Notes under the pieces: model-generated
What the model saw: only the letters and a program-made list of their open reading frames with translations
Database searches by the model: none
What the model was told of the DNA's origin: nothing
Shown here: positions 51,559 through 61,205 of the stretch, piece by piece
Layout: each line of letters opens with the position of its first letter
Position numbering within the stretch: the first letter of the stretch is position 1
Assembly (NCBI RefSeq): GCF_007990525.1
Contig: NZ_AP019823.1
Span: 1,240,001-1,304,000, forward strand
Direction of reading: 5' to 3'
Source: Leptotrichia hofstadii
Lineage (GTDB): Bacteria > Fusobacteriota > Fusobacteriia > Fusobacteriales > Leptotrichiaceae
Length of the DNA: 64,000 nt
Made by a program: the position numbers and the translations under genes

Positions 51559-51569
51559 TTTTTTATTGT

Positions 51570-51955
51570 TTATAATAGCTAATTCATAATCATTCAATTA
51601 AATTATTTTTTAGATATTTTGATTAATAAGTATTTTTTCATATTACTATGTTTTTTCTTTTTTATTTTCGTAGGATTGCTCATTGCCACAAATCCTACAA
51701 CCTATGGCTAGTCTACGGCATTTTTCTGCACTGCCAAAAAACTCGCTATGCTCAGACAGTTTTGCCAGCACAGAAAAATGCTTCGACAGGCTATTTATAC
51801 TGAAATCTGTTTGAAAAATGAAAATTATATTTTAATTATTTGAAAATATTAGATTTATGCCCTTTATTAGAAAAGATTGTAATAATTTCGTTATTTAAAT
51901 AGAATTTAGTATTAGATATAATTTTATTTTTTATTAAATTTTTGGAAGAAATATA
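51570..51955 (+). repeat. Dispersed repeat R1, copy c (core 51661-51788)
   Basis: Starts just after the GNAT stop and ends at the promoter of lipoprotein copy 3. Core nearly identical to copy b (GCCACAAATCC for GCCGCAAATCC, CTGCCAAAAA for CTGACAAAAA). Relative to copies a and b it has about 45 extra bases between TCATAATCATTCAA and the core. Same orientation as neighbours. Confidence 0.8.
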
Positions 51956-51961
51956 AAAAAA

Positions 51962-51990
51962 TTGCATTTTAACTTGAAATATTGTATAAT
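51962..51990 (+). promoter_or_regulatory. Promoter of small lipoprotein cassette, copy 3
   Basis: TTGCAT (51962-51967), 17 bases, TATAAT (51985-51990). Confidence 0.85.
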
Positions 51991-52078
51991 TAAAATATAA
52001 AAAGAACACAAATAATTAATACATAAAATGGAATAAATATCTGACATAGATATTTAAAACAGAAGGAGATGATATGCA

Positions 52079-52258
52079 ATGTTTAAGAAAATTTTACTCA
52101 TGATTATACTGACTGTGGCAATTATGGGATGCAGTGCACGTGATATTGCCCTGTGGAAAGAATCAGATCGGAGAGCTGCTGAAAGAGGTGTAAGATGTTT
52201 TAAGAGGGCTAATGGTGATTATTACTGTAAAGACAAGTATGGAAACATAACATACTAG
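52079..52258 (+). CDS. Tiny Cys-pair lipoprotein, copy 3 (diverged)
   Basis: 59 aa. MFKKILLMIILTVAIMGC carries a lipobox IMGC. Mature part SARDIALWKESDRRAAERGV, then RCFKRANGDYYCKDKYGNIT, keeps ERG, the Cys pair nine apart, N-G turn, YYC-x-D and YGN. It is the most divergent of the three, with about half its mature residues changed while the motif is kept, indicating selection. AGAAGGAG precedes ATG; an out-of-frame ATG at 52074 is irrelevant. Confidence 0.85.
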   Translation: MFKKILLMIILTVAIMGCSARDIALWKESDRRAAERGVRCFKRANGDYYCKDKYGNITY

Positions 52259-52323
52259 CCTATATGTGACATAGAAAAGATAAGATGGATGACAATGGTT
52301 TAAAAGCTATGAAATATATACAG

Positions 52324-52374
52324 AGGGCAGGGGCTTCCCATACAGGGGAATGTACTCCTGTCTTTTTTCTTTTG
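52324..52374 (+). terminator. Conserved terminator hairpin of lipoprotein cassette, copy 3
   Basis: AGGGCAGG (52324-52331) pairs with CCTGTCTT (52357-52364), inner CTTCCC/GGGGAA helix, then TTTTCTTTT. Several stem bases differ from copies 1 and 2 on both sides. Confidence 0.8.
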
Positions 52375-52441
52375 GTTAAATAATTATAAAAATAAATCTA
52401 ATTTTTAAATTTTAATAAACTGATAGAGTTTTCATTTGTTT

Positions 52442-52530
52442 AGCTACGGCTATTGACTGTAAGCCGGAGTTTCGGAGCTGGGCAAATAAAAGTCGTAGTC
52501 TAGCCATAGGTATTGCTTTAGATTTTGTAA
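52442..52530. repeat. Fragment related to repeat R1
   Basis: GTCGTAGTCTAGCCATAGGT at about 52491-52510 matches the reverse complement of the R1 core with one change. The rest of R1 is missing. GCTACGGCTATTGACTGTAAGCCGGAG precedes it in part as an unrelated imperfect inverted segment (GGCTa..aAGCC). Confidence 0.5.
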
Positions 52531-52860
52531 TTTTCTGTTTTCTTAACTAAAATTGCTATAGATTAAATTTATTTTATTTTTGATATTTTTCCTGTTAAAA
52601 AACTGATAAAAATATTATTTTTTTTATAAAAAGCACTGTTATTTTCTTTTTTTTTATGATATAATACGCCTTGTAATAATTTTGAAATCTTTTCAATTAA
52701 GTTATCATAACTCTTTAGCTTGATTTTAAAGAGGAACTTTTAAAGTTATAACTTTTATCCGATTCCAAATTTTATTTATTTTTAAACATAAAAAAGGGAT
52801 TAGAAGCAAAAGGATTTTAAATGACATCATGGAAACTAAAAATAAAAAAGGAGACAAAAA
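52531..52860 (+). other. Leader region of the second autotransporter
   Basis: About 330 bases without a gene. A TATAAT at 52660-52670 follows a T-rich tract and is the likely -10. The leader then contains two perfect short palindromes, AGTTATcATAACT (about 52699-52711) and AAAGTTATAACTTT (about 52742-52755), which may pair with each other. AAAAAGGAGAC is the ribosome site. Confidence 0.5.
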
Positions 52861-55800
52861 ATGACAAATAATCTTAAAACTTTACAAAAAGATTTACGTG
52901 CATTTGCAAAAAAAACGAAAAATTTTAAATATACAGATTCTGCATTTATCAAGTTTTTAATAACAGGAATGGTATCAGTTGCAAGCAATGTGTTTTCAGC
53001 AGCACCAGATAAAAGCGTGAAAGATCACAAATTAGAGATTTCATCTTCAATAAAGAATTTGCATCAAAAAGTTAAGGATACAAAACAGAAAAACAGCAAA
53101 TTAATAAAAAACTTAAATCTTGAACTGATTCAATTAATGGAGCAGGGAGACCACGTGACAAAGTCACCTTGGAGCAGCTGGCAGTACGGAGCAAACTATT
53201 TTTACAGCGGCTGGCACACAAACTTTAAAGGAAAAGGGAACAAAACTGGCGATGTTATCTATCAAAGAGACAAAACTTTAAGAAAATATTTAGCAAAACC
53301 AGTAAGCGAAGGCAGTTCAAATGCAACTACGTTAGGATTTGTCTATGAGCCAAATGCGGCAATTCCAATAAACGCCGCAATTACACCAAAATCAATAACA
53401 AAAACTAATCCAAATATTCAAAAGCTTGTGACAATTGCCAGCCTTCCTTCGTTTGAGCCAAGAGTTGTGCAGGAGCCTTCCTCTCCAATCATAAACGTAC
53501 CTAACCCAAGTCAGCCTGCACCATTTAACGTGGTAGCCGTATCTAACGGAAATGACTTTGACAGCGCCTATGACGATGCTCTTCAGAATCAAGGAAACGA
53601 TGACGGAGTCATAGAAGGGGGAGTCGCGATAACAGCGGGGAATTTTAATGTAGAAAGAATTGGAAGAACGTTCAGATATAACTATTCAGGATATTCAGGA
53701 AGAGCAGACAACGGATCTTTGGCTTACAGGGATATATCAGGTTCCAGAGTTTATCTCCCAGCGACAATAGGGACCTGGTCAAATTTAAGCAGACCGTCAA
53801 CGACAACGATTGACAGAAATGGATTTTTAAAAATGGCTGGATACAGAAAAAAGGGAGATGCTACAATGTTATCTGATGCCACTTTTGTGTATTCAAGACG
53901 GGAAGAAAACAGTTCTACTAATTTGGGAGAATTTGCACACTTAGATTTGCACGGCGCTCAGAACATAACGGACCAGACTGCCTGGATTACCGCCTCTTCC
54001 AGCGCGAGCCTTGCAGCCTATAATGATGCAATATCCTATTTAAATTCCGCAAACCCAAACGTAACGGCGGCATCTGATTCACAGACATATATAAACGCTG
54101 GAAAAATAACTATGAAAGGGGGAAATATATCATTAACAAACAGCTATAACCATAATACCGAAGGAAATAAAAGGGCTATAGTGATAAATACTGGCGATGT
54201 TGCTATCGAACCGTTAGAAGATAATGGAATCTTTGGAAAATATAATGCCATATTTGTTGTTTCAAATGATAACTGGACTCCAAATCAGCAGACTTTATAT
54301 AATTCTGGACAAATAGACATCTGGACTCCAAATTCAACTTTTGCCTTAATTGACCCTAACATTACAACAACTGCCGTATCGTCATTATCTTTGGCTTCAG
54401 GTCTAAAACGTCCTGTTGACATTGTAAACAGGTCAAGCTCGGTTAGCGTACATGGTGAAAATTCAACTGGCATCTACTTAAAAAGAAATGTTGATGCCTA
54501 TCTTGACTTTACTGATGGAACAGATATGGCAACTGTTGGAAACGGATGGAATCCTGTAGTTATCTATGGAGATAAGAGTACAGGGCTATTTGTTAATACT
54601 TCCGGAACAACTGTAAAAGGATATTTTGCCGCCGATATTGGGAGCGCTGGGCAAGGAAACAAGGCTTTTAACGGTACAGGAGGACTCGCAAATTATGATA
54701 TAAATAGAACTGACGATGCTAACGCTGGAATAAGCGAAGATTTGTCCAATCCCTCACTAACAGCTGATGATAAAGCCAAAATAGAGGAAAACAATCTTAT
54801 TACAAAATCCACTGGAATTTACACTGTAGCGCCTATTAATTTAACTAAGCATCAAATAAGAATATATGACAAGACAAAAGGAAATGTCGGAATTTATCCT
54901 GATGGAGAAGTAGCCGTTACATTGGGAGCAGGAGACATATTATTAGAAGGCGGTACAAACAACACTGGAATTGCAGTTAAAGTAAAAGGTTCCTCGGTAA
55001 CTTCAGATGGCACGGTAACCCTTTCTAAAGGTAACGCAAATATGGCTATTTACACCGACGGATTATCTGACAGCGGTAAAACTACACAAGTAACCGTAAA
55101 AAATGTAGACACTTCAAATCAAACTGAGAACTCAGTGGGAGTTTATGCCAAAGATGCTTCAGCTGTCGATGTAAAAGAAAAATTTGTCATAAATTCAAAA
55201 GTTACCAGCACAAAAGAAACGGCTATTGCGTCAAAAGCTGGCGGAGGATTAGATAAAAGCACAGAAAATGCTGGAGGTGTCTATGCTGCTGGTGCAGATA
55301 CTAAAGTGAGCCTTGCTTCTGATATTGCAGCAGTCAGTCCGGCTCCAGCTTCAGAATTAGTTAATATAAAAATTACCGGTGCTGAAATAGTGGATTCTAA
55401 AGGAGCAGGAACAGGCGAGTATGCAGGATTTGGGTTATTTGCAGAAAACGGGGCAAAAATTACTACAGCAGGAACTTCGCTTGCAACAGACGGACCAAAA
55501 ATAGAAGTGGAAGGCGGTTCAGTCGCTCTCGCTTCAGTAGGAGCAAATTCAGAAGTGGTAGTCGACAAAGGAACTGTTACTTATGATGGAAAAGGTTATG
55601 CCCTTTATTCAAAAAATAATGGAAAAGTTCATTTAACTGACGGAAAGCTTGTGTTAAAAGGAGAAGCAACTGGATTTTCAGTGGATGCCTCAGTTCCTGC
55701 ATCAGCACAGCCAATAAAACTGACTGGCTCAAAAGTTGACATGCAGTCAGACAACGCAATACTAATGAGCATAAAAAATGCAACTAATTTAAGTACAACA

Positions 55801-58800
55801 GGAATCGCGGCAACGCTGCTAGGGTATTCTGGACTTAATCCATCGGATGTTTCAACTAGCACTGGAAACAATTATTATAAACTTGCAGTTTTAGATGGAG
55901 CAAAAATTAATATTGATGGAACTGGAATTGATAAGTCTGATTCGACTGCAGGCTCAGACAGTGAAGTATTTACAAGAAGGCTGCTTATTCAAAATTCAAT
56001 TTTAAATGTAGATTCAAAAGTTTTGGCTCAATTAAACACAACACAAATTACAGATATTGACAGTAATTTAGCAATTCCAGTCGGATTAGCCGTGAGTGCC
56101 AGCGGAAACTCCCAAAACAGAAGCACAACTGGAGTAAATGTTGCAAATGGCGCTACAATCACTGTAGACAGAACAGATAGTGGAAATGGTGGAGTAGGTG
56201 CGTATGTAAACTACGGAACCATCTCTAATGACGGAAAAATTGAAGTTGAAAAGACAACTCCAAATGATTTTGCAGTAGGACTTTATGCTACAAATGGAAC
56301 ACAAGTGGATAATAAATCTAATGGAACTATTGAAGTTGGTGGTAAAGACAGTATTGGTATTCTTGGACTTTCATATAGAATAGACAGTAAAGGCAATGTT
56401 GTGTATGAAAAATTTGGAACTACTGGTCCATCTTCGCCTATAAACAAATTAGGAACAGTAGATATTACAAATAGTGGTAAAATCACTCTTGATGGAGAAA
56501 ATTCTTTAGGAATTTATGCTAAAAATAACAGTTTAGATGCTGCTGGAACAAATATGGACTACACAAGAATAGGAAATAGCTATACTCAAACTACGAATAA
56601 AGGTGAAATTACAATGTCAGGCAAGAACGCTATTGGTATGATTACTGAAGGTGGATTACTTACAAACGATACAGCAGGTAAGATTACAATAAGTGGACAA
56701 GAAGGCGTTGCAATGTATGGAACTTATGGTGCAATTAATCCTGCTGTTGTAACAGCACAAGGGCTAACAACTGATAGATTAAGTGCAGCTCTTATAAATA
56801 AAGGAACACTTGAACTTGCAGATACAACAGGAGCTGCGCCAATAATCGGTATGTTTACAAATGATGCTGATACAGAAATAGAAACATCAGGAACATTAAA
56901 TATTGGCAAGAAATCTTATGGTATTTATGGAGTTTCAAATAGTGTAGTTATGTCAGGTGGAACAATTAATGTTGGAGAAGACGGAGTAGGTATCTTTGCA
57001 ACAGGTTCATCTGATAAAAAATTAACATCAGGTTCAGATGTAATATTACAAAGTGGAACAATTAATGTCGGAGATAATCAAGCAGTAGGAGTATTTATTG
57101 CAGATGATGCTATAAATCCTTTAAAAACGACAGTTATAAATACAGGAACTAACATGACTGTTGGAACTAATGCATTTGGTTATGTTGTGGATTCTACAAC
57201 AGGAACTGATTTATTGCTTGGTTCAGCGACAAATAAATTAACAGCTTCACTTGGACCAGATTCAGTTTATGCTTATTCAAACGATAAAAATGGATATGTC
57301 TACAGTAATACTGACATCACAACTGCCGGAGGAAAATCGTACGGACTTTACACTGCGGGAAAAACTGAAAATTACGGAAATATTGATTTGACTGGCGGAA
57401 ATGGGAATGTTGGTATTTATTCAACAGGAGCAAATTCAGATGGAACAGGTGCGATTAACCACGGAACAATATTAGTTGGCGGAACTGACCGAATTGCCAA
57501 GGAATATGGTATCGGTATGGCGACAGGATATTATGATGAAAATACCAAGGCTGTTTCAAATGAAGGTGTTATCGAAAATAGAGGAACTATTAATGTAGCA
57601 TCTGACAATTCAATCGGAATGTACGCCGCAGGAAGCGGTTCAAAAGCCATAAACTATGATGTAATTAACATTTCTGGTAAAAATGCTACTGGTATGTACA
57701 TTGATCGTGGAGCTGAAGGTATTAACTACGGAACTATCAAATCTACGGGAACTGCCTCAGGAATTAAAGGGGTTGCAACAGTAAATGGCGGATATATTAA
57801 AAACTATGGAACAATTTTGATTACTTCTCCAGGAGGTATAGGAATATATCAGGATGCCGACTCGGCGCTGGCTGCCCAAAATGAGCCAAGAGCGACAGGA
57901 GTCAATCCGCTGATATTGGCTAATCAGACAGGAACAGTCCATGGAACAAGAGCTGATGTATATTCTGCAACTTCCACAGAAGAAAAATACATAATATCGC
58001 CAAAAGGGAACCTGCTTATTCAAAATCCTCCAAGAGAGCCTAGATTGACAATCAACGGAAGAGAAGTTGCGCTTACAGGAATAGATACAAATATTGCAAG
58101 TCCATCACCAGCATTTGTAACTGCTGGATCAACAATTCTGGATCTTTCATTGCCGCAATATTTAAATCTAGTTTCAAAGGCAGAAGTAAATGAAATCGGA
58201 ATGTATGTGGATACTTCCGGAGTAAACTACACAAATCCTATTCAAGGATTAGATAATCTGATTGGACTTGAGGATATAAACCTTATTATTGGTACGGAAG
58301 CGGCAAAATACACTAACACAAAAGCAATTGAAATTGGTGAAAATATTTTACATCCTTACAATGAAGCTATTTCTTCGTTAACTTCATCAGGAACAACGTT
58401 AAATATTAATTCTGCCGGACTGACTTGGCTTGCGCAGCCTGTAAAGGGGACAACAAGACCAATCGAAACTTTGTATATGGTAAAAATTCCTTATACTTTC
58501 TTTACGAGCGAAAAAGATGAAAATACATATAATTTCCTTGATGGTCTGGAGCAGAGATACGGTGTTGAGGCTCTTGGTTCGAGAGAAAGACTGATTTTTG
58601 ACAAGCTTAACGATCTTGGTAAGGGGGAAACTCAGATTTTTACACAGTCTGTGGATGAAATGAAGGGGCATCAGTATGCAAATCTTCAGCAAAGAATTAA
58701 CGCAACTGGAAATACTTTGGATAAAGAGTTCAGATATCTAAGGGATGAGTGGAGAAACCCTTCTAAGCAGAACAACAAGATAAAAGTGTTTGGTGCAAGA

Positions 58801-59616
58801 GATGAATATAGCACAGACACAGTTGGAATAATTAACTATAGAAGCAATGCTTATGGTGTAGCCTATGTTCATGAAGATGAAAAAGTTAAAATGGGCAACT
58901 CAATCGGATGGTACGCAGGAGCCGTAACAAACAGATTCAAATTTAAAGATATTGGTAAATCAAGAGAAGAGCAGACAATACTTAAAATAGGAGCATTTAA
59001 AACAATGTCGCCCAAAAAGGATCATAACGGAGCATTGCAATGGACAGTTTCAGGAGATGTATTTGCTGGAGTCAATAGCATGAAACGTAGATTTTGGGTA
59101 GTAGACGATACTTTTGAAGCGAAATCTTCTTACAATTCTTACGGAGCTGCCCTTAAAAATGAGATTGGCTACGATATAAGAATGAGCGAAAAAACACATT
59201 TACGTCCATACGGATATGTAAAAATGGAATATGGTAAATTTAATAATATAAAAGAGAAATCAGGACAAATGAGACTGCAAGTAAAAGGAAACGACTACTT
59301 CTCAGTCAAGCCTGAAGTTGGAATGGAGTTCAAATATGTCCAGCCAATGGCGGTAAGAACAAATTTATCAGTAGGGCTGACAGCGGCTTACGAAAACGAA
59401 ATTGGAAAACTTCAGGAAAGAAATCAGGCGAGAGTAGGACATACAACTGCTGGATGGTATAACTTGGAGAAAGAAAAGGAAGATAGACGCGGAAACGGCA
59501 AGTTTGACCTAAACATTGGAGTTGATAACACAAGATTTGGAGTTACTGTAAATGCCGGATATGACACAAAAGGCAACAATGTAAGAGGTGGAATAGGATT
59601 TAGGGCTATTTACTAA
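52861..59616 (+). CDS. Second giant type V autotransporter
   Basis: 2251 aa. Same architecture as the 3282-9236 protein: basic pre-segment (TNNLKTLQKDLRAFAKKTKN), hydrophobic signal 28-47 ending VFSA-A, the shared LMEQGDHVTKSPWSSWQYGA block near 95-115, a proline-rich stretch (PSSPIINVPNPSQPAPFN, ~205-225), a long Gly/Asn/Thr-rich beta-helical passenger to ~1930, and a ~290-residue barrel ending GIGFRAIY. The helix linker GHQYANLQQRIN and barrel are highly similar between the two proteins, the passengers much less so. Surface display is expected; role unknown. ATG follows AAAAAGGAG. Confidence 0.93.
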   Translation: MTNNLKTLQKDLRAFAKKTKNFKYTDSAFIKFLITGMVSVASNVFSAAPDKSVKDHKLEISSSIKNLHQKVKDTKQKNSKLIKNLNLELIQLMEQGDHVTKSPWSSWQYGANYFYSGWHTNFKGKGNKTGDVIYQRDKTLRKYLAKPVSEGSSNATTLGFVYEPNAAIPINAAITPKSITKTNPNIQKLVTIASLPSFEPRVVQEPSSPIINVPNPSQPAPFNVVAVSNGNDFDSAYDDALQNQGNDDGVIEGGVAITAGNFNVERIGRTFRYNYSGYSGRADNGSLAYRDISGSRVYLPATIGTWSNLSRPSTTTIDRNGFLKMAGYRKKGDATMLSDATFVYSRREENSSTNLGEFAHLDLHGAQNITDQTAWITASSSASLAAYNDAISYLNSANPNVTAASDSQTYINAGKITMKGGNISLTNSYNHNTEGNKRAIVINTGDVAIEPLEDNGIFGKYNAIFVVSNDNWTPNQQTLYNSGQIDIWTPNSTFALIDPNITTTAVSSLSLASGLKRPVDIVNRSSSVSVHGENSTGIYLKRNVDAYLDFTDGTDMATVGNGWNPVVIYGDKSTGLFVNTSGTTVKGYFAADIGSAGQGNKAFNGTGGLANYDINRTDDANAGISEDLSNPSLTADDKAKIEENNLITKSTGIYTVAPINLTKHQIRIYDKTKGNVGIYPDGEVAVTLGAGDILLEGGTNNTGIAVKVKGSSVTSDGTVTLSKGNANMAIYTDGLSDSGKTTQVTVKNVDTSNQTENSVGVYAKDASAVDVKEKFVINSKVTSTKETAIASKAGGGLDKSTENAGGVYAAGADTKVSLASDIAAVSPAPASELVNIKITGAEIVDSKGAGTGEYAGFGLFAENGAKITTAGTSLATDGPKIEVEGGSVALASVGANSEVVVDKGTVTYDGKGYALYSKNNGKVHLTDGKLVLKGEATGFSVDASVPASAQPIKLTGSKVDMQSDNAILMSIKNATNLSTTGIAATLLGYSGLNPSDVSTSTGNNYYKLAVLDGAKINIDGTGIDKSDSTAGSDSEVFTRRLLIQNSILNVDSKVLAQLNTTQITDIDSNLAIPVGLAVSASGNSQNRSTTGVNVANGATITVDRTDSGNGGVGAYVNYGTISNDGKIEVEKTTPNDFAVGLYATNGTQVDNKSNGTIEVGGKDSIGILGLSYRIDSKGNVVYEKFGTTGPSSPINKLGTVDITNSGKITLDGENSLGIYAKNNSLDAAGTNMDYTRIGNSYTQTTNKGEITMSGKNAIGMITEGGLLTNDTAGKITISGQEGVAMYGTYGAINPAVVTAQGLTTDRLSAALINKGTLELADTTGAAPIIGMFTNDADTEIETSGTLNIGKKSYGIYGVSNSVVMSGGTINVGEDGVGIFATGSSDKKLTSGSDVILQSGTINVGDNQAVGVFIADDAINPLKTTVINTGTNMTVGTNAFGYVVDSTTGTDLLLGSATNKLTASLGPDSVYAYSNDKNGYVYSNTDITTAGGKSYGLYTAGKTENYGNIDLTGGNGNVGIYSTGANSDGTGAINHGTILVGGTDRIAKEYGIGMATGYYDENTKAVSNEGVIENRGTINVASDNSIGMYAAGSGSKAINYDVINISGKNATGMYIDRGAEGINYGTIKSTGTASGIKGVATVNGGYIKNYGTILITSPGGIGIYQDADSALAAQNEPRATGVNPLILANQTGTVHGTRADVYSATSTEEKYIISPKGNLLIQNPPREPRLTINGREVALTGIDTNIASPSPAFVTAGSTILDLSLPQYLNLVSKAEVNEIGMYVDTSGVNYTNPIQGLDNLIGLEDINLIIGTEAAKYTNTKAIEIGENILHPYNEAISSLTSSGTTLNINSAGLTWLAQPVKGTTRPIETLYMVKIPYTFFTSEKDENTYNFLDGLEQRYGVEALGSRERLIFDKLNDLGKGETQIFTQSVDEMKGHQYANLQQRINATGNTLDKEFRYLRDEWRNPSKQNNKIKVFGARDEYSTDTVGIINYRSNAYGVAYVHEDEKVKMGNSIGWYAGAVTNRFKFKDIGKSREEQTILKIGAFKTMSPKKDHNGALQWTVSGDVFAGVNSMKRRFWVVDDTFEAKSSYNSYGAALKNEIGYDIRMSEKTHLRPYGYVKMEYGKFNNIKEKSGQMRLQVKGNDYFSVKPEVGMEFKYVQPMAVRTNLSVGLTAAYENEIGKLQERNQARVGHTTAGWYNLEKEKEDRRGNGKFDLNIGVDNTRFGVTVNAGYDTKGNNVRGGIGFRAIY

Positions 59617-59672
59617 ATTCTAGTTTTTTGAACAAAAAATTTGAGTCAAAAAGTAAAACCAATGAAGCGAGA

Positions 59673-59708
59673 AGAACAGTGAAACTTAAAAGTTTACCGT
59701 TCTTCTTA
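59673..59708 (+). terminator. Terminator of the second autotransporter
   Basis: AGAACAGTGAAACTT (59673-59687) pairs with AAGTTTACCGTTCT (59690-59703) with one bulge, followed by TCTTATTT. Confidence 0.8.
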
Positions 59709-59803
59709 TTTAAATAATTTTTATTTTAAAATCAATTTTTAAATTTTTTAAAAATATGCTATAATATGCTAATTACTTTAAAAAATTTAGGAGGAAAAAT
59801 AAA

Positions 59804-61156
59804 ATGTCTGAGGGCAGTTTATTATTACAGATTGTAATAATAATAATTTTAACGGGAATTAATGCTTTCTTTTCGAGTGCGGAAATGGCGATTGTTTCGT
59901 TAAATAAAAACAAATTAAAAATATTAATTGAAGATGGAAATAAAAAGGCAATTTTACTTGATAATTTGCTGCAGGAACCTAGCAAATTCCTGTCTACTAT
60001 TCAGGTTGGGATTACTTTGGCAGGTTTTTTTGCGTCAGCATCGGCGGCGACTGGTTTATCGCAATATTTGTCGAGTGCATTGCGACCTTTGAATATTCCA
60101 TACAGTAATCAAATTTCGATGATTTTAATAACTTTTTTGTTATCATACATCACTCTTGTTTTTGGGGAACTGATTCCAAAGAGAATTGCACTTAGAAACT
60201 CAGAAAAGATCGCTTTATCGTCAATTGGAGTTGTTGTATTTATTTCAAAGTTATTTTCTCCATTTGTAAAATTTTTGACATTTTCTACAAATTTGGTGCT
60301 TACAATCTTGAAAATGAAAGAAGACAATATCGAAGAAAAGGTTTCTAAGGAGGAACTGCGTTCACTTGTGGAAGTTGGTAAGGAACACGGTGTTATCAAT
60401 GAAACTGAACAGGAAATGATTGAAAATATTATTGAATTTGATGAAAAAATTGCAAGAGAAATAATGATTCCGAGGACAAAAGTATTTTTGATTGATAAAA
60501 ATATCTCAATTCATGAGCTTTTTGAAAATAAGGAAATTGGAAAATATTCACGTATTCCAGTTTATGAAAATGAAGCTGACAATATTGTTGGAGTTTTGCT
60601 AACTAAAGATTTGATGATGGAAGCCTATAAAAAAGGGTTTGATAACATAAAAGTTGCTGATTTGCTGCAAGAGGCGTATTTTGTTCCTGAAACAAAAAAT
60701 GTAAATGAACTTTTTAATGAGATGCAGCTTGAGAAAAAGCACATTACTATACTGATTGATGAATATGGAGGTTTTTCGGGAATTGTTACCCTTGAAGACT
60801 TGATTGAGGAAGTCATGGGAAATATTGCCGATGAATTTGATGATGAGGACTTGTCAATCCGTCAGTTGTCACGAAATAAATATTTAATTAGTGGGGAAGT
60901 TTCGCTAAATGACTTGAATGATAACTTTAACTTTGAACTTGAATCGAAATATTATGATACTTTGAGCGGAATTTTAATTGAAAATTTAGGATATATTCCC
61001 GAAGACAACGAAAATATTGAGCCAATTACAATTAATGGTGTTGTATTCAAGCCACAGCGAGTCAGAAATAAAAAAATTGAAAAAGTTGTTATGACTTTTG
61101 ACAAAGATAAAACAGAAGATGAAAAGGCTAAAAATAAATCGAATGAAGATGAATAA
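59804..61156 (+). CDS. CNNM/HlyC-CorC family CBS-domain membrane protein
   Basis: 450 aa. DUF21 membrane domain (~1-185) with ITGINAFFSSAEMAIVSLNK-like opening (visible GINAFFSSAEMAIVSL) and FGELIPKRIALRN; two CBS domains at ~210-330 (MIPRTKVFLID, YSRIPVYENEADNIVGVLLT, IDEYGGFSGIVTLEDLIEEV); then a CorC/HlyC transporter-associated domain to ~435. Such proteins are linked to Mg2+ or other cation efflux and are often misnamed haemolysins. GGAGGAAAAATAAA precedes ATG. The NCS2 permease gene starts 49 bases later. Confidence 0.92.
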   Translation: MSEGSLLLQIVIIIILTGINAFFSSAEMAIVSLNKNKLKILIEDGNKKAILLDNLLQEPSKFLSTIQVGITLAGFFASASAATGLSQYLSSALRPLNIPYSNQISMILITFLLSYITLVFGELIPKRIALRNSEKIALSSIGVVVFISKLFSPFVKFLTFSTNLVLTILKMKEDNIEEKVSKEELRSLVEVGKEHGVINETEQEMIENIIEFDEKIAREIMIPRTKVFLIDKNISIHELFENKEIGKYSRIPVYENEADNIVGVLLTKDLMMEAYKKGFDNIKVADLLQEAYFVPETKNVNELFNEMQLEKKHITILIDEYGGFSGIVTLEDLIEEVMGNIADEFDDEDLSIRQLSRNKYLISGEVSLNDLNDNFNFELESKYYDTLSGILIENLGYIPEDNENIEPITINGVVFKPQRVRNKKIEKVVMTFDKDKTEDEKAKNKSNEDE

Positions 61157-61205
61157 TATTTGTAACAACATAAATAATACATAGAAATGGAGTTGATTAA
61201 TCAAA

